Positions 45,900 through 56,293 of a stretch of 64,000 nucleotides of DNA are shown here, in pieces; positions within the stretch are counted from its first letter, which is position 1; each line of letters opens with the position of its first letter. The stretch comes from Linanthus parryae (Eukaryota; Streptophyta; Magnoliopsida; Ericales; Polemoniaceae). The stretch covers positions 16,837,363 through 16,901,362 of the forward strand of contig JALGPY010000010.1 of NCBI GenBank assembly GCA_023055425.1, written 5' to 3'. Under the pieces are notes generated by a model. That model saw nothing but the letters and a program-made list of their open reading frames with translations, was not told the origin of the DNA and made no database searches. The translations under genes and the position numbers were made by a program.

Positions 45900-47332
45900 C
45901 AACACCGCTACGCCACGAGAAGCAACATGTCTACCCAAATGGAAGGAGTTAAAGAATTGCACCCACAGGTGACTCAATTGATCGCTCAGATGGGTCTGTT
46001 TGTTCAGGCTGTGCACAAAAACTAGGGCAATCCAAACAACACTGTTTCCAATGAACGGGAACCAGACTGGTCTAAGAAGATAGGTCAGAGGACCCCAGTA
46101 ACTTTTACGGGAAAGAGGATCCAGTGCTGCTCGAAAACTAGATCAGGGACTTCGATAAAATATTCCATGCAATGGAATGTCCCGAAGCCCGCAAATTCAA
46201 TGAGGGGGCTTTCTATTTCAAGGACAAGGCCGATAACTGATGGACAGCTAATCGAGCAAGGCTCGTAGCTCAAGAAGGCTTTAACTGGGAAGCAATGAAA
46301 GCTGCTATGAGAGCAAACTTCAATCCAGAGCACGTCAAGGAACATAAGTATAATGAATTCATCGCGTTGAAGTAAGGCAACGACTCCTTGACGGACTACT
46401 ATGACAAATTTGTGGAGTTAGCTCGATTTGCAGAAGACACAATGCCTACTAAAGGACGCATGGTCACTCGCTTCATAGTAGGTTTGAAGCTCGACGTTCA
46501 GAGGATCATGCTCACAAGGGGCTATGACACCTTAACAGAAGCCTATGGGATAGCAGCAAATATCTGGAGAGTCAATCAGGCAATAATTCATCATCTCAGA
46601 AAGAGAAAGGCGGCAGGTTTAGAGGCTGGAAGCTATGACTATGGAAGAAACAACAACGAGGAAACAAAGAAGTATTTTAGGTTCGGCATTGGTGGAGAAA
46701 GTGAGAACTTTCAACCCAGGAATGTTGGCGAACAACACAACCAGGCAGCAAGGCCTACCCGCCACTTTTATTGTAAGATATGCAACGGGGACCACCCAGG
46801 AGTTAATTTTGATGGAAGTAAGGTGACATGCAACTATTATGGCATATTGGGCCACAAGAAGTACGAATGCGACAAAATGAAGGAAGCAGAGATACAAGGA
46901 AATAATGGAGGTAATAACCAAGGGGTTGCGCAGAAAACCTATATCGGAAATGGACGGAACCACCAAGGGAATTAGCATAAACAAATAGGGAATGGATCTC
47001 AGCTGAACAGCAAGAATAGGGGAAATTAGTTCTGCAACAATAACAACAGGAACGGCGTTGCTGGTCAGCAGGGAAACAACTACAACGTAAATGGGAATGG
47101 GAATGGAGCGCATAACAGGAATGTGGCCTTCAATGGCAACCATGGATCTGGCAGAAATGGAAACAGAAACGGAAGGAGTGCAGCTCAAGGCAATATCCAG
47201 AGGACAGATGGTCAAATCTTTATGATGAACCAAGTAGGGGATGAAGCGGCATACAACATGGGGACATGTATGCTTTCTGTCTACTATCACCATACTTTTC
47301 CCTTCGTATTAGAAACCCATCGAGACTCTTAG
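45900..47332 (+). pseudogene. V gag, copy 2 (broken)
   Basis: Same gag as copy 1, with different breaks. Stops lie at about 46022 and 46240, where one Trp codon of the 'DNWW' motif is TGA, and at about 46374. The frame 46388-46975 reads the capsid C-terminus and nucleocapsid. The knuckle is CNYYGILGHKKYEC: the second Cys has become Tyr, unlike copy 1. An Asn/Gly-rich tail follows after stops near 46973 and 47026, and the final stop is at 47332. It ends at the same place as copy 1, so the loss of pol predates both copies. Confidence 0.88.
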
Positions 47333-47520
47333 AAATTCTTTCAAGCTTCGAGGACGAAGCTCACTCTTAAGTGGGGGAAGATGTAACGACTCTGTTTTGT
47401 CTGTGCATTCATTTACCTGTTAATTATCTGCTTGTCTAACCGTAACTTCCAATAGAGACCTCTAAGTTCTAGTACTGTGCTCAAGCTTCGAGGACGAAGC
47501 TTAGTCCAAGGAGGGAAGGA
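47333..47520 (+). promoter_or_regulatory. V double polypurine tract with hairpins, copy 2
   Basis: Two 'agcttcg-agga-cgaagct' hairpins (about 47343-47360 and 47483-47500), each followed by a purine tract. The first is followed by TGTAACGACTC (about 47381), the second by the true LTR start at 47521. Confidence 0.8.
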
Positions 47521-48363
47521 TGTAATAACCCGAATTCTGACCTAGGGATATTTTAGTAATTCAGCATAGCGTATTTATTACTTGAGAACGAGAGAAGGTG
47601 TTTTGATATTAGTGTTAGTCGCAATAAGACGCTATAGATATTATGTGTGATTTGACTTCGTAGTGATTAACTATCTGTTCGTTTATAATTATTTTGATAA
47701 GCTAGATTATTGTTATAATTTAGTTTTAAAGAAATTTCTTTTATTTTGAATAATAAGTTAATTATAAAATTTAATTAATCGCTTAGTTAATTTTAAGTAA
47801 AATAAAATGTCTTGTAGTTTTACTCAAAAATCGAATTTGAATTTCTTGTAAAAATATCAGTCGAACTTAAATTTATTGGTCAAATTCATTTTTATCAGCT
47901 GAATAACTTTAAGCAGTCAAAAATTATTCTGTCCGTAAACGTTCCGTTTTTATCAGTCAGATTCCATTATAGTAGTCAAATTTCTTTTATCAGTCTAATT
48001 TACTTTTACCAGTTAAATTTATATTATCTATCAGAATTAATTTTATCTGTCAACTTTTCATTATTCAGTCAAAAACCGTGTTATTTATTTGTTATATTAT
48101 TATTTTTTTATTGCGTGTGAACTTTCGTCGGGTCAAAAATTAACGTCGCGTTTTAGTTAATCGTTATGCTTTTAGTCACTTTTCGTGTATCGAACCACCG
48201 CGTAGTTTGGTGACCCAGCCACACCCAATCTTTTTCTCTCTCCCATCACATCTCTATTTTTCTTTTCTTTTTTTTCTTCCTCTGCTGTGTTCTGCTTCAG
48301 CCATCGACCAGCACCACCTTCACCTCCGTACCTCCTCTCTGCGACAACCACGCTTGGCGTTGC
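47521..48363 (+). repeat. V LTR copy 3, left part
   Basis: It matches 41708-42548. It is interrupted by U; the last bases GTTGC (48359-48363) are the target duplication shared with 62322-62326. Confidence 0.93.
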
Positions 48364-51333
48364 TGTAATACCCCGTTTTTATACGGGTAAACTAATAGCA
48401 ATTCGTGGAATTTAAATATGAACTAGGGAGGTATTTGTAGTTTGAGAAAAGATATACTAGTTATTTTAGGAGGGTGGTAGTTGTAGATTGAAGAAAGTCA
48501 AATACTTAAGGGTAAATAAATATAAGTGAATTAATTAAAAAAAATAGGAATGAATAAACAAATGAAATAATAAAAAATTCTGATGAGAGTTTCTCCACCC
48601 AGTTACTCCAACCATCTGATGAATTCTCTCCCAAAAACCAAGAAGACCATTGTCTTCTTCTTCATCTTCAAAACACAGCAGACCCCCTCCCTCCTCTCAC
48701 CCGTCGCCACCACCAACACCATCACACCCTCCACCAGCGGCACCAACTCCACCACCACAGCCACCACCTCACTCTCCCTCTCTCACCACCCCCGACCTCT
48801 CTCCCAGTCTCCCTCTCTGCCCTCTGTTCTGGGCCGGCGAAAGCAGAGCAGCGGCACAAGGCCGCCGCTGTTCCCGACGCTGAACAACCACCACCACCAC
48901 CACTTGTTCCTCCTGGCCCCTCCCCCATATATCTCTCTCTCTTTCCAGCGAAAAACCCAGCGGAAACAGCGGCGGCTCAAGCCGCTGCCATCTCCGGCGA
49001 AATCCCCGACGGCGAGAAACACCGCTACCACCACCTGCACCTATCTTCTCTCCCTCTGTTACGACCTTTCTCCCTCCTATACTCTCTGTTTCTACTAGAA
49101 GGGAAGCAGCAACAGCAGCAAGTTGCTGCAAAACAACCCAGAGCCATCCACAAGCCGCCGGCAGCCATTAACGCCGGCGAGAAGCTCGGCCCGAACCACC
49201 CGGCGCTACCCATTCCCTAAAATTAATCCCAAACTAATCCCTGAGGCGCGAGGACGCTATTGCCGGTGCCAATCGAAGCAGAGGACGCCTCAATCGCCGG
49301 AATCGACCATCACCGCCGGCCACCATCGACGGCGAACCCAACCGGACTCAAATCTTGACCGTTTCTCGCGATTTTTCGCTTGGGTAACTCCTAAATCACC
49401 CTCCGATTCACTTTTGATCATCGAAACCTGATTTTATTAGCTCTAGATCGAATCGGGTTGTTGGATTCATGCTTTTTTATGTTGGGGGTTGTTCTTGTAT
49501 TTTCAGAAAAGTTAGGGGTGGCTAGTATAGCATGTTGAAACTGTTTTTGGTTATTGGGAGGTTATTTCTTGTCATTAATGAAAAGTTGAAGATCTATTTA
49601 GTATTTACATAAACTGCAAATATAATATAAAATTAAAAAAGCATTTTTGTATTGGAATTTATTTATAATATTTCTAGTTATTGATTTAATTATATAAAAG
49701 ATGTTTTTGCTATTTAAAATTTTATATATATGTATTATTTAATATGAGATATTGTTGTTTTATTGAAAAATAAGCAAGATAAAATATATAGTTCTTTAAT
49801 CATATAATTTAGTGTGATTAAATAAACATTTCAAGTACTTATAAATAAGTGTTTTTAGTAAATATGTTATTTTTTCAAAATTGATAAAATATAATAAGTT
49901 AGAAAGTTAAATAGGAAAATAACTTTTAAAGAAAATCCTCTATTTATAAATAGCTAAAGCCTGATTATTATATATATATATACGATATTGATTTCTCCAA
50001 AATTAAGTTATAAATGTGTGAGACTAAACACTTGTTTTATTTGAATAAACATTTTAGTGATTTTTATTTATGAGTTTAATTCTTTAATAGTATATATATT
50101 TTATAATAAATAATTAGCAATAATTAAATTAGTTGAATCAATTTTTGTGGTCACTTACAAGTAAATGTGTTGTAAACTAGATTATTAATTTCTAAATATT
50201 AGAGTGTATAAATTTAATATGCGATTTATTACTTAACAAATTTTAAGAGTTAGTATTTATATATAAATAATGATTCTTTTTATGAGAAAAATACAATTGT
50301 ACATGCTAATAATTAATGGGGATAATGGGGAGTAATCTCAAATAAGACTTAGAGAAATTTCGCATAGCATACTTGCACACTTTGGATTTGTAATTAATTT
50401 TGAAATTAGTGACGAGTTCGTAGACGAGGGATTCGTTTATCCGTAGAGGCTTGTTGTGCTAATTGTCTTGCTACTCGAGGTAAGTAAATATGCCTTACCT
50501 AATGTGCCCGCCCTCCGTTCGTGTCTAAATATTTTTGTGATTTACGTCTCAAAATGTGATTTGTGTCATATATGTTCGACTTGAGATTTCAAATACTTGT
50601 CTAAATGATTCTTTGGAAACTATCACACGAAATTAATAATACGTAATAACGTAAAGTGGAAACAGTTGTGCGGTGGAACCATATTTGGATACTTTTATAT
50701 TGTGATATTTTGCTCGGTTGCAATTAGCCCCGGGCTGCTCCATGTACTCACCTCTCTGGCCGCTAGAAGTCTTAGGGGGTTGCCGGCACTTAAGGTCTTG
50801 GATACATGGGATATTGGTTACTTATGAGATACTGTGATGGATTATTGCGATGGATTGGTTCGTTCCCCGCTACAACTAAATAATAAATCTGGTTTTTCAT
50901 GTGAAAGATGGAAGAATTGACACTTTGAGAATCCCCTAATGGTGGAAATGATGCGAATTGATGATGTTCTCCTTATTATATAAATGAGAATGGTTTGAGA
51001 ACGCTAAGTAAAGAATTCAAAGTTTTATACTTCTCATACCTTGTAAATTTCAAATACATGTTTGGTTTCTTCTAAATTATCCTATTTTATTAAAAGAAAA
51101 ACATGTCTCTTATCCGGTTTACACGTTTGGGTGTTTACTTATTCCGCATTTTGTGCTGACTTTGGAAAAACTGCGGTCTTGTTTCTTTCCCCCGCAGGTC
51201 TAGGTGGAGGGAGCTCGGCTTAAGGGATCGCGGACTCACCTATTTATGTTAGTACTAAATAAATGATGCACCTAGACAATCATCTTGTTTAATAGTATGT
51301 AATGTTACTTTGAGACAATTTATGGTTTGTAAT
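48364..51333 (+). repeat. U LTR copy 1 (lacks its last ~110 bases)
   Basis: Collinear with 53026-56008. It stops at 51333, where the counterpart would go on for about 110 bases to its end. It contains a CCACC/CT-rich block (48640-49180) and an AT-rich block (49600-50340). Proline-rich frames here are interrupted differently in the two LTR copies and are rejected as genes. Confidence 0.92.
50480..51197 (+). other. Intron-like segment in U LTR copy 1
   Basis: The donor is CGAG|GTAAGTAAATATGCC, with GT at 50480. The acceptor is TTTCTTTCCCCCGCAG, ending 51197, with a good pyrimidine tract. Length 718. The same blocks recur in U copy 2 and, diverged, in S and V. Confidence 0.45.
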
Positions 51334-51354
51334 AGTATGTAATGTTACTTTGAG
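51334..51354 (+). repeat. Templated filler at LTR/integrase junction
   Basis: These 21 bases repeat 51294-51314 exactly, 19 bases further upstream, and lie exactly between the last base homologous to the LTR and the first integrase codon. Copying of nearby sequence into a joint is typical of end-joining repair. Confidence 0.75.
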
Positions 51355-52785
51355 GAAATAAGGAGTAATCAAGCAGGAGATGTCAAACTCGAGAGAATTA
51401 AGAAGAAGATTGCAGCAGGAAAAGCCCGAGACTTTCAGATTCATGAGGATGGGAGCATACGTTACAAAGAAAGGTGGTGTGTACCACAAAATTGTGCAGA
51501 AACCAAGGAGAAATTGATGCAAGAAGCACACAACACGCCTTACTCAGTACACCTTGGAGGCGACAAACTCTACAAGGATTTGAAGAAGACATTCTGGTGG
51601 CCCAACATGAAGAAGGAAGTAGCAGAATTCGTAGCCCGATGTCTAACATGCCAAAAAGTGAAGTTTGAACACAAGAGAATGGGAGGCCTAATTCAGCCGT
51701 TGGATGTACCAGTTTGGAAGTGGGATTCCATTTCCATGGATTTTGTGACCGCACTGCCAACATCAAAGAATGGACTTAATCAGATTTGGGTGGTAGTAGA
51801 ACGATTGACCAAGACAGCGAGGTTCATCCCGATGAAGGATACGTGGAACATGGAGCAGAGAGCAGACGCGTATGTTAAAAACTTAGTGAGATATCATGGA
51901 GTTCCAAGCTCAATAATTTCTGAAAGGGACCCAAACTTTCTCTCTCACTTCTGGAAGGCGCTTCAGGAAGCAATGGGGACCCAATTACGTTTCAACACGG
52001 CATTCCACCCAGCCACGGACGGACAGACAGAAAGAACGATCCAGACATTGGAGGATATGCTAAGGGCTTGTGTCATGGATTTCAAAGGATCATGGGTTGA
52101 CAAGCTACCACTGATAGATTTCTCTTACAACAACAGCTATAACGCCAGCATAGGCATGGCACCCCACGAAGCTTTGTATGGGAGGAAGTGCTGGACACCT
52201 CTATGTTGGAGTGACAGCAGCAAGACAGTGGTGTTAGGCACACAAATGATTGAGGAAATGACAGATCAAGTACGACTTATCCAGCAGAGAATGAAGACAA
52301 CACAAGGCAGACAGAAGTCCTATGCAGAGCAGAAAAGGATACCATTATAGTTCCAAGTGGGTGAAAAGCGTTTCTTAAAGTTTCGCCTACAAAGGGAGTA
52401 ACAAGATTCAATCAGCAAGGGAAATTGAGCCCAAAGTTTATCGGCCCATATGACATTCTGGAGAGAATTGGAGAAGTTGCGTACCGACTAGACCTACCTT
52501 CTAATTTGGGAAGAGTACACAATTTTTTTCACGTGTCGCAATTAAAGAAGTATGTACCCGATCCATCTCACGTGTTGGATCCCCAGCCAATTGAGTTAGA
52601 CCCGTCTTTGACATATGAAGAACATCCTGTCAAGATCCTCGATACCAAGACAAGGGACACGCGTACCAAGAGCGTTAAGCTAGTAAAAGTTTTGTGGACG
52701 AACCCTCAGACGGAAGAAGCTACTTGGTAAGAAGAGGATGAAATGAGAAAGAAGTATCCCCACCTCTTTGTAGATGTAAATTGAG
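51355..52785 (+). pseudogene. U integrase with C-terminal chromodomain
   Basis: In frame from 51355 (EIRSNQAGDVKLERIKKK). The zinc-binding domain is complete (H6, H13, C43, C46, counted from the Met at 51514). The catalytic core has Asp76 (SMDFV) and Glu173 (DGQTERT). The middle position is Glu137 (ISERDPNF) where a catalytic Asp is expected, 35 residues before Glu173. The first frame stops at 52348. After a short frame disturbance the GPY/F part (FIGPYDILERIGEVAYRL) and a chromodomain-like end (KILDTKTRD...VKVLWTNPQTEEATW) run to a stop at 52728, with matching sequence to 52785. Del/Tekay elements use this domain to target heterochromatin. Confidence 0.9.
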
Positions 52786-53025
52786 TTCTGAGGACGTCAC
52801 TCCTCTAAGGGGGAGAGGAATGTAACCCTTTAGTTTTCGTGATCTTAATCCCTGTGCCACATCGAACTAAATATTAATGCAATTAATATATTGTGCGTGT
52901 TGACTGTTCCTACATATCATATTATGGGAATTGGCTGTTATGATACATATAAAATCTCTTATTAGCATATCGTGGATTAGTTGGTTTGCGCTTCGAGGAC
53001 GAAGCTCTGTTTAAGGGGGGAAGGA
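52786..53025 (+). promoter_or_regulatory. U double polypurine tract
   Basis: The first tract (aagggggagaggaa, about 52807-52820) is followed by TGTAACCC, which looks like an LTR start. The second tract (aaggggggaagga, about 53013-53025) directly precedes the real LTR and follows a 'gcttcg-agga-cgaagc' hairpin (about 52990). This is the same layout as in V. Confidence 0.75.
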
Positions 53026-56000
53026 TGTAATACCCCGTTTTTATACGGGTAAACTAATAGCAATTCGTGAAGTTTAAATATGAACTAGGGAGGTATTTGT
53101 AGTTTGAGAAAAGATATACTAGTTATTTTAGGAGGGTGGTAGTTGTAGTTTGAAGAAAGTCAAATACTCCAAGGGTAAATAAATATAAGTGAATTAATTA
53201 AAAAATAGAAATGAATAAACAAATGAAATAATAAAAAATATTGAGGAGAATTTCTCCACCCAGTTACTCCAACCATCTGATGAATTCTCTCCCAAAAACC
53301 AAGAAGACCATTGTCTTCTTCTTCAACTTCACCTTCCAAACATAGCAGACCCCCTCCCTCCTCTTACCCGTCTCCACCACCAACACCATCACACCCTCCA
53401 CCACCGGCACCAACTCCACCACCACAGCCACCACCTCACTCTCTCTCTCTCTCTAAACCCCCGACCTCTCTCCCCGTCTCCCTCTCTGCCCTCTGTTCTG
53501 GGCCGGCGAAAACAGAGCAGCGGCACAAGGCCGCCGCTGTTCCCGACGGTGAACAACCACCACCACCACCACTTGTTCCTCTCTCCCCCCCCCAGATCTC
53601 TCTCTCTCTCCCTCCGGCAAAAAACCCAGCAGATAACAGCAGCGGCTCAGGCCACTGCCATCTCCGGCGAAATCCCCGACGACGAGAAACACCGCCACCA
53701 CCACCTGCACCTCTCTTCTCTCACTCTCTTACGACCTTTCTCCCTCCTATACTCTCTGTTTCGACTAGAAGGGAAGCAGCAACAGCAGCAAGTTGCTGCA
53801 GAAACAACCCTGAGCCACCCACAAGCCGCCGGCAGCCATTAACGCCGGCGAGAAGCTCGGCCCGAACCACCCGGCGCTACCCATTCCCTAAAATCAATCC
53901 CAAACTAATCACTGAGGCCCGAGGACGCTATTGCCGATGCCAATCGAAGCAGAGGACGCCTCAATCGCCGGAATCGACCATCACCGCCGGCCACCATCGA
54001 CGGCGAACCCAACCGGACTCAAATCTTGACCGTTTCTCGCGATTTTTCGCTTGGGTAACTCCTAAATCACCCTCTGATTCATTTGTAATCATCGAAACCT
54101 GATTTTATTAGCTCTAGATCGAATCAGGTTGTTGGATTCATGCTTGTTCATGTTGGGGGTAGTTCTTGTATTTTCGGAAAAGTTAGGGGTGGCTAGTATA
54201 GCATGTTGAAACTGTTTTTGGTTATTGGGAGGTTATTTCTTGTCATTAATGAAAAGTTGAGGATCTATTTAGTATTTACATAAACTGCAAATATAATATA
54301 AAATTAAAAATGCATTTTTGTATTAGAATTTATTTATAATATTTCTAGTTATTGTTTTAATTAGATAAAACATGTTTTTGCTATTTAAAATTTCATATAT
54401 ATGTATTATTTAATATGAGATATTATTGTTTCATTGAAAAATAAGCAAGATAAAATATATAGTTCTTTAATCACATAATTTAGTGTGATTAAATAAACAT
54501 TTCAAGTACTTATAAAATAGTGTCTTTAGTAAATATGTTATTTGTTCAAAATTGATAAAATAAAATAAGTTAGAAAGTCAAATAGGAAAATTACTTTTTA
54601 AAGAAAATCCTCTGTTTATAAATAGCTAAAGCCTGATTATTATATATATATATTAGATATTGATTTCTCCAAATTAAGTTATAATTGTGTAAGACTAAAC
54701 ACTTGTTTTATTTTAATAAACATTTTTGTGAGTTTTATTTATGAGTTTAATTATTTAATAGTATATATATTTTATAATAAATAATTAGCAATAATTAAAT
54801 TAGTGGAATCAATTTTTTTGGTCACTTACAAGTAAATGTGTTGTAAAATAGATTATTATTTTCTAAATATTAGAGTGTATAAATTTTATATGCGATTTAT
54901 TACTTAATAAATTTTAAGAGTTAGTATTTATATATAAATAGTGATTTATTTTATGAGAAAAATACAATTGTACATGCTAATAATTAATGGGAATAATGGG
55001 GAGTAATCTCAAATAAGACTTAGAGAAATTTCGCATAGCATACTTGCACACTTTGGATTTGTAATTAATTTTGAAATTAGTGACGAGTTCGTAGACGAGG
55101 GATTCGTTTATCCGTAGAGGCTTTGTTGTGCTAATTGTCTTGCTACTCGAGGTAAGTAAATATGCCTTACCTAATGTGCCCGTCCTCCGTTCGTGTCTAA
55201 ATATTTTTGTGATTTACGTCTCAAAATGTGATTTGTGTCATACATGTTCGACTTGAGATTCCAAATACTTGTCTAAATGATTCTTTGAAAACTATCACAC
55301 GGAATTAATAATACGTAATAACGTAAAGTGGAAACAGTTGTGCGGTGGAACCATATTTGGACACTTTTATATTGTGATATTTTGCTCGGTTGCAATTAGC
55401 CCCGGGCTGCTCCATGTACTAACCTCTCTGGCCGCAAGAAGTCTTAGGTGGGTGCCGACACTTAAGGTCTTGCATGCATGGGATATGGTTGGTTACTTAT
55501 GAGATACTGTGATGGATTATTGCGATGGATTGGTTCGTTCCCCGCTACAACTAAATAATAAATTTGGTTTTTCATGTGAAAGATGGAAGAATTGATACTT
55601 TGAGAATCCCCTACTGGTGGAAATGATGCGAAATGATGATGTTCTCCTTACTATATAAATGAGAATGGTTTGAGAACGCTAAGTAAATAATTGAAAGTTT
55701 TATACTTCTCATACCTTGTCAATTTCAAATACATGTTTGGTCACTTCTAAATTATCCTCCTTTATTAAAAGAAAAACATGTCTCTTATCCGGTTTACTTG
55801 TTTGGGTGTTTACATATTCAGCATTTTGTGCTGACTTTGGAAAAACTGCGGTCTTGTTTCTTTCCCCCGCAGGTCTATGTGAAGGGAGCTCGGCTTAAGG
55901 GATCGTGGATTCACCTAGTTATGTTAGTACTAAATAAATGATGCACCTAGACAATCATCTTGTTTAATAGTATGTAATGTTACGTTGAGACAATTTATGG

Positions 56001-56118
56001 TTTGTAATGTATAACTATGGAAGTGTTTTGTTCTCAATTTCCGCCGATTCATTTTGAGTAGCACCCTACCGGGCTCTCCGGTCCGGAACGGAAGGCTCGG
56101 GAAACGAGGGGTGTTACA
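53026..56118 (+). repeat. U LTR copy 2 (complete)
   Basis: 3093 bp, TGTAATACCCCG to GGGTGTTACA, followed by a primer site. It is a close match to copy 1. The 263-codon frame at 53311-54102 is proline/serine-rich and falls in the CCACC/CT-rich block. In copy 1 the same region has a different reading pattern, so I do not call it a gene. Confidence 0.93.
55152..55872 (+). other. Intron-like segment in U LTR copy 2
   Basis: Donor GAG|GTAAGTAAATATGCC at 55152, acceptor TTTCCCCCGCAG ending 55872, 721 bases. Both sites are kept in both U LTRs. Confidence 0.45.
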
Positions 56119-56120
56119 GG

Positions 56121-56132
56121 TGGTATCAGAGC
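56121..56132 (+). promoter_or_regulatory. U primer-binding site (tRNA-Met type)
   Basis: TGGTATCAGAGC, two bases after the LTR end at 56118. Confidence 0.93.
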
Positions 56133-56293
56133 AGGCAATCTAAAAAGGAATTAAAACATGTAGGGTAATATAAAATGAATTTAGGTTAAGAAATTTAAAA
56201 TTTGACAAGCCGCTTGGGGTTATGGGTAGTCTGTGTTTTATTTTGTCCCACCCACCCGCGACCTTTCTTTCCCCTCGGGAGGGATATTTTCAG
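56133..56293 (+). other. U leader, part before solo LTR S
   Basis: Non-coding. The last five bases (ttcag, 56289-56293) are the target duplication of S. The leader resumes at 58807. Confidence 0.8.

Noticed and set aside
46619..47293. 224-codon minus-strand frame, hydrophobic
   Set aside because: It is the reverse of V gag nucleocapsid; the same shadow appears at 40956-41477.
53311..54102. 263-codon proline/serine-rich open frame in U LTR
   Set aside because: It lies in CCACC/CT-rich LTR DNA; the same place in LTR copy 1 breaks into different frames (48583-49098, 49123-49431). No domain is recognisable.
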